Under the pieces are notes generated by a model that ran no database searches, had not been told where the DNA came from, and saw only the letters and a list, made by a program, of their open reading frames with translations. From assembly GCF_900496995.4 (NCBI RefSeq), contig NC_044019.1, positions 62,001 through 126,000 of the forward strand: a stretch of DNA of 64,000 nucleotides, written 5' to 3'. This DNA comes from Aquila chrysaetos chrysaetos. Lineage: Eukaryota; Chordata; Aves; Accipitriformes; Accipitridae. A program made the position numbers and the translations under genes. Below, piece by piece: positions 1 through 10,396 of this stretch; the first letter of the stretch is position 1, and every line of letters starts with the position of its first letter.

Positions 1-180
1 GGAATCTAGTGAATATGTATGTAGAACCTGTACTTAACCTGCACAATTAGACCTGACGGTGTGTGCCTAGGTAGAGCAGAGGCTCCCGGTGCACCCAGCG
101 CTGTTTGCTTGCCTCTATTCATATAATAAATTGTAAACTTTAATTAGAATCCTGTTTTGGACATGATTATTTTTCACACA
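1..180 (+). mobile_element. Partial endogenous retroviral LTR (3' part)
   Basis: This is the downstream end of an LTR cut off by the window edge. It holds a polyadenylation signal (AATAAA at 125-130) and ends in a CA-terminated U5 at about 180. A block at about 69-114 is nearly identical to 595-640 in the next LTR, and the U5 that follows matches 656-704. Its upstream part (about 12-60) resembles 2893-2950 of another LTR further on, so this copy shares sequence with both families. The 5' boundary lies outside the window. Confidence 0.7.
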
Positions 181-207
181 GTGTGTAAGCAATTTGTTAT
201 ATGCATT

Positions 208-704
208 TGTTGGGGGGAAGGTGTCTGTTGCGAACTTGCTTAGGCTTTGATGGCCACAGCTGGTGTTGTGCAGGGTGTTGCCTGTTGCACAGGATGTCTG
301 CTGTCATGCCTGAGCAGCGAGGAGCAGTGAGGAGATACATTGTATAGAAGACCCCTCAGCCAATGAGAGTTGGAGAAGTTTCTAGGAGAACTGAAGACCC
401 CTCAGCCAATGAGGAGAGTTCGAGAAGTTTCTAGGAGAACTGAAGACCCCTCAGCCAATGAGGAGAGTTTGAGAAGTCTCTAGGAGAACTACTGCACCTG
501 CACAACCAGGAGGTGGAGAGTCTTTTGGAAGGACACGATGTAACTAATGTTAGACTATAAAAGAAGCTGGGTGGTTTTTCACAGTGTGCATCTTGGTAGA
601 GCAGAGACTCCCGATGCACCCAGCGCTGTTTGCTTGCCTTTATTCATTTAATAAATTGTAAACTTTGATTGGAATCCTGTTTGGGACTAAATTCATTTAT
701 CACA
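208..704 (+). mobile_element. Endogenous retroviral LTR with tandem U3 repeats
   Basis: The element reads like a complete LTR: TG at about 208, three U3 direct repeats (347-490) each with a CCAAT-type core, a TATA box at about 555-562, AATAAA at 650-655, and a CA end at about 704. Its R-U5 matches the partial LTR at 1-180. No clean target-site duplication was seen at the proposed ends, so the boundaries are approximate. The env-like sequence that follows belongs with the downstream LTR, whose U5 differs from this one, so the two LTRs are probably not a proviral pair. Confidence 0.7.
347..490 (+). repeat. Three tandem U3 repeats of 46, 49 and 49 bp
   Basis: The units are 347-392, 393-441 and 442-490. 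Each begins GAAGACCCCTCAGCCAATGA and ends in GGAGAACT. The first unit is 3 bp shorter. Each carries a CCAAT motif, as expected of duplicated enhancer units in a retroviral U3. Confidence 0.9.
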
Positions 705-757
705 TAGGCTTATTAAATTTATGCCCTCTCTGGAAGAAATCTCCCTTGCGGCCTTGA

Positions 758-1318
758 CGGTGGAATCGGGTAAAACGAGAAGATGATTCCTGGCAATCAC
801 CAAGTACTGGAACCAAAATAGGATGGGTATTGGAATCTATATTCGTACCACAGTTACCAGCTCCTCAAAATAAAATTACTCTCCACAATCTCTCACTTCA
901 AGTAGAAACATTAGCTAATGCTACTCAAAGTGGTCTAAATGAACTCAATGTAAAAGTACAGGCTACTAGTAAAATGGCATTGCAAAATCGGTTAGCTTTA
1001 GACTTACAACTACTAAAAGAACATGGAGTATGTGGGTACATTGGATTTTCAAATGATTTGTGTTGTATCTACATACCAAATGTGACAGATGATTTAAACC
1101 ATCAGATAGACAGAATAAGACATGTAGCTCAAAGTAGTAGAGAATTGAGATCAAACATAGAAAGTTTTTGGCTAAACAAAATATTTCAAAACTTTGGATT
1201 TTCTCTGACTGGATGGTTAGCTGGGCTTTTGCAAAATGTGATTGTTATCATCATTGTTATAATCTGTGTCGCTTTTAGCTGTCTTAAACGAGCTGTGACA
1301 CGATCTGTATTCAGGTGA
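758..1318 (+). pseudogene. Endogenous retroviral envelope remnant (TM subunit)
   Basis: An open frame runs from a stop at 755-757 to a TGA at 1316-1318 with no ATG near its beginning, so it is the tail of a longer envelope gene whose surface subunit and upstream gag-pol are gone. Visible in order are a basic RVKR furin-type cleavage motif near the beginning, a hydrophobic fusion-peptide-like stretch, a long heptad-rich helix, a cysteine cluster (one Cys, nine residues, then Cys-Cys), a second helical stretch, a hydrophobic membrane anchor of isoleucine and valine, and a short basic tail. This order is that of a class I retroviral transmembrane protein. The nine-residue cysteine spacing is wider than the six-residue spacing usual in gamma- and alpharetroviral TM. 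It is followed by a polypurine tract and an LTR. It is a relic; any expression is unknown. Confidence 0.8.
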
Positions 1319-1347
1319 GACTACTAAAAGAATTAGTAGCCTCAAAC

Positions 1348-1360
1348 AGAAAGGGGGGAA
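1348..1360 (+). other. Retroviral polypurine tract
   Basis: A purine run (AGAAAGGGGGGAA) lies 30 bases after the env stop and directly before the U3 of the downstream LTR. This is where the plus-strand primer of reverse transcription sits in a provirus. Confidence 0.8.
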
Positions 1361-2035
1361 CCGATAGCATATGTCCATACACTTCAAGTGGTTTATTCAA
1401 ATTTTTATGGTTTTAATATTTTGTACCTTCTGTGAAAACTGGTTTGCTGCTAGATAACTGTATAAGTGAGATTTGATAAATGATCATATATTAACATTAT
1501 GGTTGAAACAATAGACAAAGGGTAGCCAGGGAGATAATTACAAAAGTGTAGTCAAGTGATTAACTAGTAATTATTCATAAGTTTTGCAGTTCTTTGGTCT
1601 TATGACTAGATGTTCCTGTACGCTAGATGAGAACAATGCTGAAACTGACCACATGTGATTGAAACTGCGTTAAGCTTCAAGATCAAAGAACAAGGACAAG
1701 AATAAAGACTTCAACGACAGCCAGCAAGAACTTCAAATGGGTCGGTGGTCGCAAAAGCAGCCCTTTGACTCAAATGGATCCTCCATTGCGCATGATCGGA
1801 TGTAGGCAGGACTATGATAATCAGTTATAATCATTTTTATGTATATGTATACTAATCTGATTAATATGCAATTAGTTATTCTGTATAACCTGTTAGTGCT
1901 AAAGCTGTGGCATGCATGCTAGGTGGAACTATCCCCTGTGCATCCAGCACCACAATAAAGAATGCCTGCTTTCTAAAACTCCAAAACGTGTCTTAGTCTT
2001 GGCGAGTTTCTTCAACCGGCTTTTCGGTATCAACA
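1361..2035 (+). mobile_element. Endogenous retroviral 3' LTR following env
   Basis: The LTR begins after the polypurine tract, has AATAAA at 1954-1959, and ends in CA at about 2035. The first bases do not form a clear TG, so the left end is mutated or misplaced by a few bases. Parts of its U3 (around 1435-1480) and of its R region are similar to the LTR at about 2430-3063, which indicates one family. Confidence 0.7.
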
Positions 2036-2429
2036 GGACGAGGGAGATCCTGAGCAGGGCAGAGGAACAAAAGAAGGCTCAGAGAAAACAGAAGGGCCTC
2101 AGGAGTGGATCTGAGACAACAAGAACAGTTTAAAGGGGGCTATACCAAAAGCTGCTCTTCCCAGCATGAGGTGCAAAGTTCTATGGCACCCTTGAAGTAT
2201 AGAGATGGAAGACTACATCTCCTTGCATGGTGCATATGTGGCAAATATTCTGGTAAAGAAATAAAAATTTAATCACTTAAATGAGTTTGGTTTGATTAAG
2301 AAGTAGAAAATTGTGAAGCATAGGTATGGGAGTGTTAAGTTTGAAATGTAGTCATAGGAACTTAGGAACTTTAGAAAATGTACTATGTGTAACCATAAGA
2401 ATTCAAGTATTGTCTAAAATCAGTTAACC
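2036..2429. other. Unassigned sequence between two LTRs
   Basis: No gene is visible. A stretch near 2202-2215 resembles a degenerate ZNF143-type site. The segment may be retroviral internal or flanking DNA. Confidence 0.4.
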
Positions 2430-3063
2430 ACAGAAACTTTGACAAAGATTTGTTGATTTGTAGTGTTTTGTTTTAGGAAACTAAGGAAACCGTTATGGAC
2501 ACCAGTTTGCTGCTTGGAAACCCCTTACCCTTCCCACCTCGATCTAATTATCAAGGATTCTAATCAGTAGAGTTAAGTGAGATTAACCAATGATTGTTTT
2601 AACATAAGAATATTAATAAGATGGTGTGACTGAAGGACCTATTATTAGAAAGGTTACATTTAAGAATAGACATAGTATGCATTTTTATGTAAATTAATAT
2701 AGATGATGTTGAGAATCGTACTGCGCAGAATCACCTAAGAGAGGTCAAGAAGCGGACAAGTGAGGAAGACTATGGAAGACCACCAGAGGGCTTCTGAAGA
2801 CCACCAGAGACCTTCACTGCGCCTGCGTGAAGAGACATTTACATATGCTAATGATTTATCGGAAAGTTAATGATTATGTATAACATTTTCTAGAAATTTA
2901 GTGAATATGTATAACAGGTGTGTATTTAACCTGCACAGTTAGACTAGACAGGTGCACACAATAGGTGGAGCGATCCCCCGTGTCCCCAGCGCTGCAATAA
3001 AGGAGTGCCTGCTTCTTAACTTCTCATTGCTGTTAAGGAGTTTTATTCCGGATTTCAGGAACA
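2430..3063 (+). mobile_element. Endogenous retroviral LTR, relative of the preceding one
   Basis: It shares with the LTR at 1361-2035 the U3 block around 2511-2590 and the sequence around AATAAA (2996-3001 here), including the short cap-site region before it. It ends in CA at about 3063. The left boundary is inferred from the offset to its relative and is uncertain by tens of bases. Confidence 0.65.
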
Positions 3064-3152
3064 CATAGAACAAAATGGGTGTCCTGCAGTGTAGTGCTGA
3101 TGTACTTAAGAAATGATGTACTTAAGCCACCCTAAGAAGACCACAAAGGTCT

Positions 3153-3674
3153 TGTGAAACAAGATACCCTTTGTATAAACAAGGCATGCCTTGCTAATGA
3201 CTGTGCCCCTGAAGAACTAGAAGACTGGTAAGAAGGGAACATCCTACTCCAGGAGGCACCGAAAAGTTGAATAATTGCTAATAGGCATGAAGTCAGCAAA
3301 AATCTTTGATAACTGGAGGAAAGGTAAAGGTGGCAGGAGGAGATCATGACCACCGACTCAATTCAAGACCAAAAAGACTTAGTCCCCCCTCCCCCTCCTT
3401 GAGCATGTGCGGTAGAATAAGAGAACACTGTACCTTTTATTCGAAGCGGGGAAACTTTAGCCCAATACAAACTGTGGTAGATAAGTAACTACCAGTAATA
3501 GTTTTGGGGAAGAGCTTTGGAAATTGAATACGTATAACTGAACTGTATAAACTGCTTGCCCGTTTAGGCATGAGGTGCGCTAGCTTTGTGGATTACCACT
3601 TAGCCCCCATCTTTGCGCAAACATGAATTGGAATAAAATACCTCTGCTCTGTGTGTATATTGGTGTTTCGCACA
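3153..3674 (+). mobile_element. Solo LTR of a second retroviral family
   Basis: Starts with TG at 3153, has a TATA box at 3546-3551, AATAAA at 3632-3637, and ends CACA at 3674. This TATA-to-polyA layout with TG/CA ends is that of an LTR. Its sequence is unlike the LTRs before it. No matching target-site duplication was recognised. Confidence 0.6.
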
Positions 3675-3679
3675 CCGGG

Positions 3680-4760
3680 TAAAGGACCCCACTTTTGCGA
3701 CAACAGTGCTGGCAGACTTCGTGTCTCACCTACTGAGCAAAACAAAACCGGCCAGTGGGACACCAGTGCCGGAAAACTACACCACCCGGCACGCTGCACG
3801 GCACAAAATGGCCGCCCGGCAGTGCAGTGCCAGGAGATGTAGTCTTCCGGCATGCCGCGAGGCGCAAGATGGCAGCCCAGAATTCCAGTGCCGGGAGACT
3901 ATGCAGCGCGCCCCTGCCTTCTCTAAGTTTTTAATCCTTTGGCGATGGCGTCTGCATTCCTCCTCCCTCTCCCTCCCCGTCCCCACGAGACCCGGAAGCT
4001 CCGCGGAGACCAGAGCGCAGCCCTGGAATTCCCAGGACTGGCCTATTCAGCTGCGATACCGCCCCAGCTCTCCTCCCCCCGCTCTTCAGCATCACCCTAC
4101 ACCCGTCGCTCGCGCGGCCCCGAGCCGCCTCAGTCCCCTCTTCTCCGGGACGCTCCCCAGGGCTTCCCCCACTCGGTGCCTGCCTGGCCCAGTGAGCACT
4201 CCCTCCGCCGTGGTGTGCCACTTTGCCCCCCGCAGCGGCCCCAGTGTGGTTCTCCTCGGGCCCGGGCCCGTGTGCCACCAGAGCCCTCTCGCATCCCCAC
4301 CGCTTGTGTTGCGTTGCCAGGGGTGGATCCGCAGCTTATGCTGGACCTGCAGCCCTGAACATGAATCCCTCGTCCTAGCCCACCTTCTCTGCGGTTGCAG
4401 CTGCTGCTCTGGTCCCAGCGGGCGATGCCTGCTGTCTCCGTTGTCCCAGACCGCCGCCGCGTGGCATGGCACTGTGCGGAGCAGGCCCCCCCCACCTCCA
4501 AGTAGCTGCCCCCAGCCAGCCAATTCTGTGCGCAGCACCTGCCCTGTAGTGGCAGCCCCATCCCACCTGCTGCGTGGCCAACAGCTGTGGTTTGTTGAGA
4601 ACAAGGACCAAGACCATCAGCCCCACTAGAGCCTGCCAGAGCAACAGAGCTACGCTTTCTGAAAGCTTGAAGGGAGAGTCCCAGAGGAACTATAAGACGT
4701 GCTGCAGAGCTCAGTGCGGCCGACAGGAAATCACCTGCAGGCGTCTGCCTGCTCTGTAAA
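3680..4760. promoter_or_regulatory. Orphan CpG-rich promoter-like segment
   Basis: This is GC- and CpG-rich sequence beginning right after a solo LTR. It contains an exact match to the ACTAYRnnnCCCR (ZNF143/THAP11) consensus at 3776-3788, further degenerate copies nearby, and YY1-like sites at about 3806-3817 and 3866-3876. Such motif combinations are typical of housekeeping promoters near the transcription start. No gene could be assigned on either strand. A long + frame through 3706-4629 is rich in Pro, Ser and Cys and looks like a by-product of GC-rich sequence. Confidence 0.5.
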
Positions 4761-6008
4761 AGCTCCCTCAGCACCAGCCACAGAGACCCGGACCTGCTGC
4801 CCCAGCCACAGTGGGCCCATTTCAGAGTGCTGCGAGCAAACGCAGGAGCAGCCTGGTATGCTTGTACAGCCTGGATGGGCCCTGGCTGTCCCTGGGATGG
4901 TAGGAAATGTCACCCTGAATGTCCATGACAATGGAAGGGAAATCCCCTGAAGCCCTGCTGACAGCACAAAGGTTCTCCAGGAACACCCAGGGATGAAAAG
5001 GGGGTCTGAGAAACCTTGGGGCCAACCCCTGCTCCCTCAGGCACAAAGAATAACCTCCTTCCCTTGGGCACTGTCACAGACAATTACAGAGTGCAGTTTA
5101 GTAATTAATCCATGTAAACAACACCTGGCCCGAGTCTGCTGAGGGGCTCAGAGCTAGTACATGTCCCGTTCCTCTGTGACACCTCAAAAGTCATTACTGG
5201 CCCAGCATTTGGCAGGCCAGTGAGGAAGGCCAGCTCCTGCTGCTGCCCTCGATATGTCAAGTCAGGGAGTAGCTGTTAGCCTTCTCCCTGCTTTTTCCTT
5301 GAGAGGTAGAATTCAGTTCCAATATCTGACAGGAAAACCCCTGATCTCATCTGTCTGCACTTGTGCCCTAGCCCTAGACTAGAGCCCTGCATGAAACTTT
5401 CACCACTTTACGCTCGACTGCGGCCTTGGCAGCCTGACCGTGTCATGCCTGCACCGTATCAAACCGCGGATTCAGATCAGAGCTGAATGCTGGGCAGCAC
5501 AAGGAAAGGTTACTGTAGTGATCCTAACTGGAAGAGTATTGTACTTCAAGGAGTTAGTGATCCATGTAACAGTTAATGTAGGAAGGTGCAGGCCTGTGCT
5601 ATGCTGCCTGTATGGCTTAGCTGTCAGGCCTCCTTTGTGCCGCACGTATCCCTAGGTCTCAGCATAAACTTAGCTGGCTAACAGTAACGAAAGAGCCTGC
5701 AGGTAGCTCCCACTTGGCACTGGCAATTAACACCAGCCACGTGTCCTTGACTTCAAGTGAAGCGGGAGAGTCTCATGCAAACATCTGTGTGATTGATGGT
5801 AGAAATGACTAATAGAACTATTTTCTTTTTAGAAAAGCACCGTAAGAGCTCTGAAGACTGAGATGTCAGTGGAACCTCCCCAGGGACAGGATCTGGACTG
5901 CATGCTGTGTCCTAATAAGAGGTTCCTCCGATTCTGCACATTCGGGTTCCCAGAATCTGAGGGGATGTATGATTATCCACACTATGCTCTTTTTCCTTCT
6001 AGCATTAG
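4761..6008. other. Intergenic sequence without recognisable gene
   Basis: No exon or repeat family was recognised. A good polypyrimidine tract and AG end at about 5832, followed by an ATG at 5863 and a short open frame that runs into the LTR at 6009. This could be an exon of a noncoding or interrupted transcript, but there is no independent support. Confidence 0.4.
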
Positions 6009-7005
6009 TGTATTGGGTTTGTGTGGCGGGGCTTTGGTAGTGGCAGCTGGTCTGCAGGGCTGGCTCCTGTGAGAAGCTGCTAGAAGCTTCTCTGGCTCCA
6101 AGTCGGACCCAGCTCTGGCCCAGGCTGAGCCCATCAGTGATGGTGGTAGCACCTCTGTGATAACATATTAAAGAAGGGAAAACCTGCAGTGGAGAAGGGA
6201 GTCAAATGTGACAGAAACACCTATGCACATACCGAGGTCAGTGAGGAAGGAGGGGGAGGAGGTGCACCAGAGGAGGGGATGCGCCTACAGCCCATGGTGA
6301 GACAAGACAGCAGGCTGTCCCCCTGCAGCCCATGGAGGGGAGTGGGGGAGCAGATGCCCACCTGCAGCCCATGGAGGAGCCCACGCCAGAGCAGGTGGCT
6401 GCGCCCGAAGATGGCCGTGACTCCGTGGGAAAGCCTGTGCTGGAGCAGTCTGTGACTGAAGGACTGCAGCCCATGGAAGGGACCCACGCTAGAGCAGTTC
6501 GTGAAGAACTGCAGCCTGTGGGAAGGACTGACGTTGGAGAAGTTCATGGAGGACTGTCTCCCATGGGAGGGACCCCACGGTGGAGCAGGGGAAGAGTGAG
6601 AAGTCCTCCCCCTGAGGAGGAAGGAGTGGCGGAGACAAGGTGGGATGAACGGACCCCAACCCCCATTCCCCGTCCCCCTGTGCCGCTGAGGTGGAGGAGG
6701 GAGAGAAAATCGGGAGAGGACTTGAGCCCAGGAAGGAGGGAGGGGCAGGGGGAAGGTGTTTTGAGATTGGGTTTTACTTGTCATTATCCTTATTTTGATT
6801 TGATTGGGAACAAATTAAATTGATTTTTTTTTTCCCCAAGTTGAGTCTGTTTTTTGCCTGTGACCATAACTGGTGAGTGATCCCTCCGTCCTTGTGTTGA
6901 CCCATGAGCTTTTAATTATATTTTCTCCTCCCCATGCCACCAGGAGGGAGGAGTGAGTGAACGGCCTCATGGTGATTTGTTGCCGTCTGGGCTTAAACCA
7001 CAACA
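6009..7005 (+). mobile_element. Avian endogenous retroviral solo LTR (long type)
   Basis: The element begins TGTATTGGGTTTGTGTGG at 6009 and ends in CCACAACA at 7005, both ends typical of a long LTR common in bird genomes. The body contains the characteristic tandemly varied GC-rich segment (about 6300-6600) in which a CTGCAG-CCCATGGA phrase recurs, a weak TATA-like ATTAAAG near 6168, and an ATTAAA polyadenylation-type signal near 6815. The repeated segment creates open frames on both strands (for example 6332-6823 + and 6221-6784 -) that should not be taken for genes. Confidence 0.8.
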
Positions 7006-10000
7006 GTTAATGTCAATAAATGGAAATTTAACCAATATGGAGTCCAAGTGCCTTTCGTACTGGGATTGTAATAAATACCAGCCCCAGTGCATTACAGTTA
7101 CAAACCGCAAAGAAGGGTTCGCAGCCTACTGTGTGGGATTCAGGGCTTACAGCTTATGGTCACCTGTTCAGTAGAAAGGTCAAAATCCTTGAGCTCTAAA
7201 TGCTGAATCCAGAAGTGATAAACTGCAAATCTTGGAACACAAATCATTGTTGGGGATTTAAAAATTTTGGATAAGGTTAGATTTTTAAATCCTGTGCCAT
7301 GATCGGTAGATGACTGAACTGGAAACACTGATTGATAAATACGAAGCCCCACAAAATAAAGTAATGAACCATAAGGCCCTCAGTGAGAAACCCTCAACAG
7401 CAACCTCTGGGAAAAAAAAAAAAGGTAAATTAAAAACTCTGAACCCTCCGTTTTAAACAATAAACGCCCACGCGCATATAAGCAGGAAACCGATAAGATG
7501 TGGAATTTTTGCTCGCAGCTCAAAATGTTTTGCCCCTCGATAGGAATCTCAGCAAAACATGCAGACAGACACCAGGAACACATTACAGTTGCTTTTTATA
7601 AGCTTGGTTTTAGCCCCCGTACTAACATGACCGTAAGCATGAATCAATCCCAATTATTGAACTAAAATGCACTTCCACCCAATCTACCCACAACCCCACA
7701 AGAACCAGTTCATCCGCATTAGGGACAATAACTTGATATTTTTAGTCCTTGCAGATCCACGGGCAAACATCCAGAGCCGGTGACACCTGTTACAACCAAC
7801 CATCCTTTTCTTAAGGAAACCGGTACCTGCTGAAGAGAGAGGTGACAAATTTGTGACAAATGGGAACGCTCCTCCTGTGGTCACTTAACAGCACCTCAAA
7901 ACCTGTTTCCTCAGGTCAGTAAATCTCACCCTAAAGACTAACCAGAAAATTCCTCACTGAGTGGCCAGGAAAAGGGTAAAACATTTCAGCCGAGGAAATA
8001 GTTTTTATGATTTTTAGCCTATTACCCACGTAATGAACATGTGCAGTCCAAGCTACCTAACCAACTGGCATATCGCTCAAATTCTCTTCAAGGAAAAGCA
8101 ACTACCTTTTTTTTTGAAAATGCTGAGGCTCATCCAGTTGGATGTTTCTCGGCTGTAAGGATGCAATTTAAAAGTGTCCACCTCAGATCTACAAAATTTC
8201 TACACAGTCAGGTCTTAAAGAGCAAGAAACTGTTTTCTGAGTGTTCTGTAAACATCTTGGAATGGAGAATTCGGGGAGTACAAGCATCCTGCTTACTTTA
8301 CAAGAGGCTCTTTTCAACATAGTGAAGAACTTGTGCGGGAAAAGGGAAGTCCCAAGTGGAAACACAGCACGCCATCTAAGATTAAAGACCAAAAAACCAC
8401 CTTAGACCTTTTGGATAAATGCCAGGGCATCTTCAGAAATTTTGCTTGTGAAAGCAAAAACACAAATCTGCACCTACTGATTTGCATGTATATCTTAGCA
8501 ATCCAAAGTGAATCTACAAGCCAGCACAGAAAACGGACAAAGGTGAAGAGCGTGTGCCTCAGTATTTATATGGTATTCTCTGGTGTGCCTTCAAACACAG
8601 TACCGCTGGATTTGGTGGTCCTAAAGACAACACTGAGTAGTACAGTTGTCCAGATTTCTCATTGTTGCAGTTTATCATTTGTGATCCTAACTTCACTCTG
8701 TAAGAAAACTATGGGAGTGAGTCCACATTACCCAGAAAGCCTGTAGGACACATCACTGATTTTTGTGCCTCTAGTTATCTAGCTGGCCATTGTGGGTCAG
8801 ACAAATACAGTAGAAAATAAAAATCAATTGTACACATAAAGTGCACATTATTGATGAGTAGGAATGAAAAGGTCTTGATCTTCAGAGAATATTTCCACAA
8901 TTGAATGATTTCTGTGGTGTTTGACCCCAAGCTAAGAAAATATAATACAGTCATTAAAGTTTGGGCGATGTTTTGCAGGAAACCCACCACTGATGAAAAG
9001 CCAGTGAGGTAGCTTCTAGACCTGGAAAAAAAAATTACTATTCTCTCCTTACATAAGTATTTTGTTACTAAACACTGAACGTTGGTATGACAGTTTGTGT
9101 AAATAGTCACATCTGCAAAAAGTCTGGACTAAGGTAAAGAGCAGCATTGGCGCTATAAAATTGTCATTGGTGCTTGAATTCATTTTCTCTCCCGCCTTGT
9201 CAAATTGTCATTTGACTGAAATACCATTTTAAATGAGATAATGCATCCCAGAACATTATGTGCAGATCGTTAAATGTTCATCTTAACATTTATCTTTTAC
9301 AGAACAAGTAGATCCCCAGCCACTGTAGTTCAGTCTTACCAAACACTTAGGATTTTCAAACAAAGCTTCAACATCTTTGCAGGAGGTGGGTTGGAGGGGT
9401 CTGTGGACCACTTCAATGGACTTCAAATTTTTTTCACCAATAGCAGAAAAACGTTTAGAAACCTACTTTAAGTACTCGATAGAAGAGACGTGTTTAGAAA
9501 CCTGCTTTAAGTACTTAATAGAAATGGCTGGCTGTAGACATAGCTTGCCAAAATGATCGAATACTTCCAGGCAAGCTGTCATTTAACTATGAAATCGGAC
9601 GTGACCTATTGACTGATCCTCAGCACCAAAATTAAAAGATAACGATTAGCTTTTTAGAGTTCTCAGCAGAGGAAGTTTATTTATCCTACACAGGACACCT
9701 GGATCAGCGATACACTTTTGCAGAGTGCTGAGGAGAGTCATCTAAAAGAGCATTATGGTGCTAGATACACTTCTAAAGTCATATTGATCTTGGCAGTGGA
9801 GTTACACATTAATACCAGGCATGGCTAACAAGGCCATATCCTTGGCCATTAGGCTGATAATGCTGGCTCCAGGACAATCTTTGTACACAAAACAAGCATA
9901 TTTCTTTGCCAGTCTTTCCTTTTCTAAAATGAGGTCTCTCTCCCTCTCCTCTCCCCAATGTCTTTTGCTGACATTTCCTGAAGTTTAGAGTGTTTGAGAG

Positions 10001-10189
10001 GGTGTTCTCCAGCCTATCATCAGTCCCCAAAATACACTGTAGCTGTCTGATTGGCTCAAAAAAAAAATTCAGGTAGATTTTAAGGTCTCTTAAATTTTTG
10101 TGCGTCAGCTTACAAGCTGCCATCTATCCCTCAGTGCTGGGCGGACTTTTTAAAGATAGCATTTACTCTTAGAATTTTTATGTAAGCAA
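7006..10189. other. Intergenic sequence, nothing recognised
   Basis: AT-rich single-copy-looking DNA. Apart from a small tandem duplication near 9451-9525, no gene, RNA or repeat family was recognised on either strand. RHBDL2, the neighbour expected upstream of GJA9 from mammalian synteny, was not found here. Confidence 0.5.
9451..9525 (+). repeat. Two-copy tandem duplication of about 37 bp
   Basis: Units 9451-9487 and 9488-9525 both read ACG, then TTTAGAAACCT, then CTTTAAGTACT, followed by ATAGAA, with a few substitutions. Confidence 0.8.
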
Positions 10190-10396
10190 AGGAAGAAATT
10201 ACTTATGATGAGGGTGGTGAGACTCTGGAACAGGTTGCCAGAGCAGCTGTGAATGCCCCATCAGCAGTTCAAACACAGGTTGGATGGGGCTTTCAGCAAC
10301 CCAATCTAGCGAAAGATGTCCCTGCCCATGGCAGGGGCTGTGGACTAGGTGGTATTTTACGGTCCCTTCCAACCCAAACCATTGTATGATTCTATG
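10190..10396 (+). mobile_element. CR1 LINE, 3' end fragment
   Basis: The sequence carries the hallmark 3' untranslated end of avian CR1: the phrase GGTGGTGAGACTCTGGAACAG early on, then GGTTGGATGGGGCTTTCAGC, then GGTCCCTTCCAACCCAAACC, and a terminal ATTGTATGATTCTATG in place of a poly(A) tail. It is 5'-truncated, like most CR1 copies, and lies in sense orientation. Confidence 0.92.

Noticed and set aside
3706-4629. 307-codon open frame on the + strand
   Set aside because: It is rich in Pro, Ser, Cys and Arg with no domain, and lies in CpG-rich DNA where stop codons are rare. Other frames on both strands are open too.
6221-6823. Overlapping open frames on both strands of 163-187 codons
   Set aside because: They lie in the repeated GC-rich part of a solo LTR. 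The same phrase recurs in multicopy bird LTRs, so these are not genes.
8041-8746. Short open frames of 93 and 137 codons
   Set aside because: No domain or splice evidence was seen, and codon content resembles the AT-rich surroundings.
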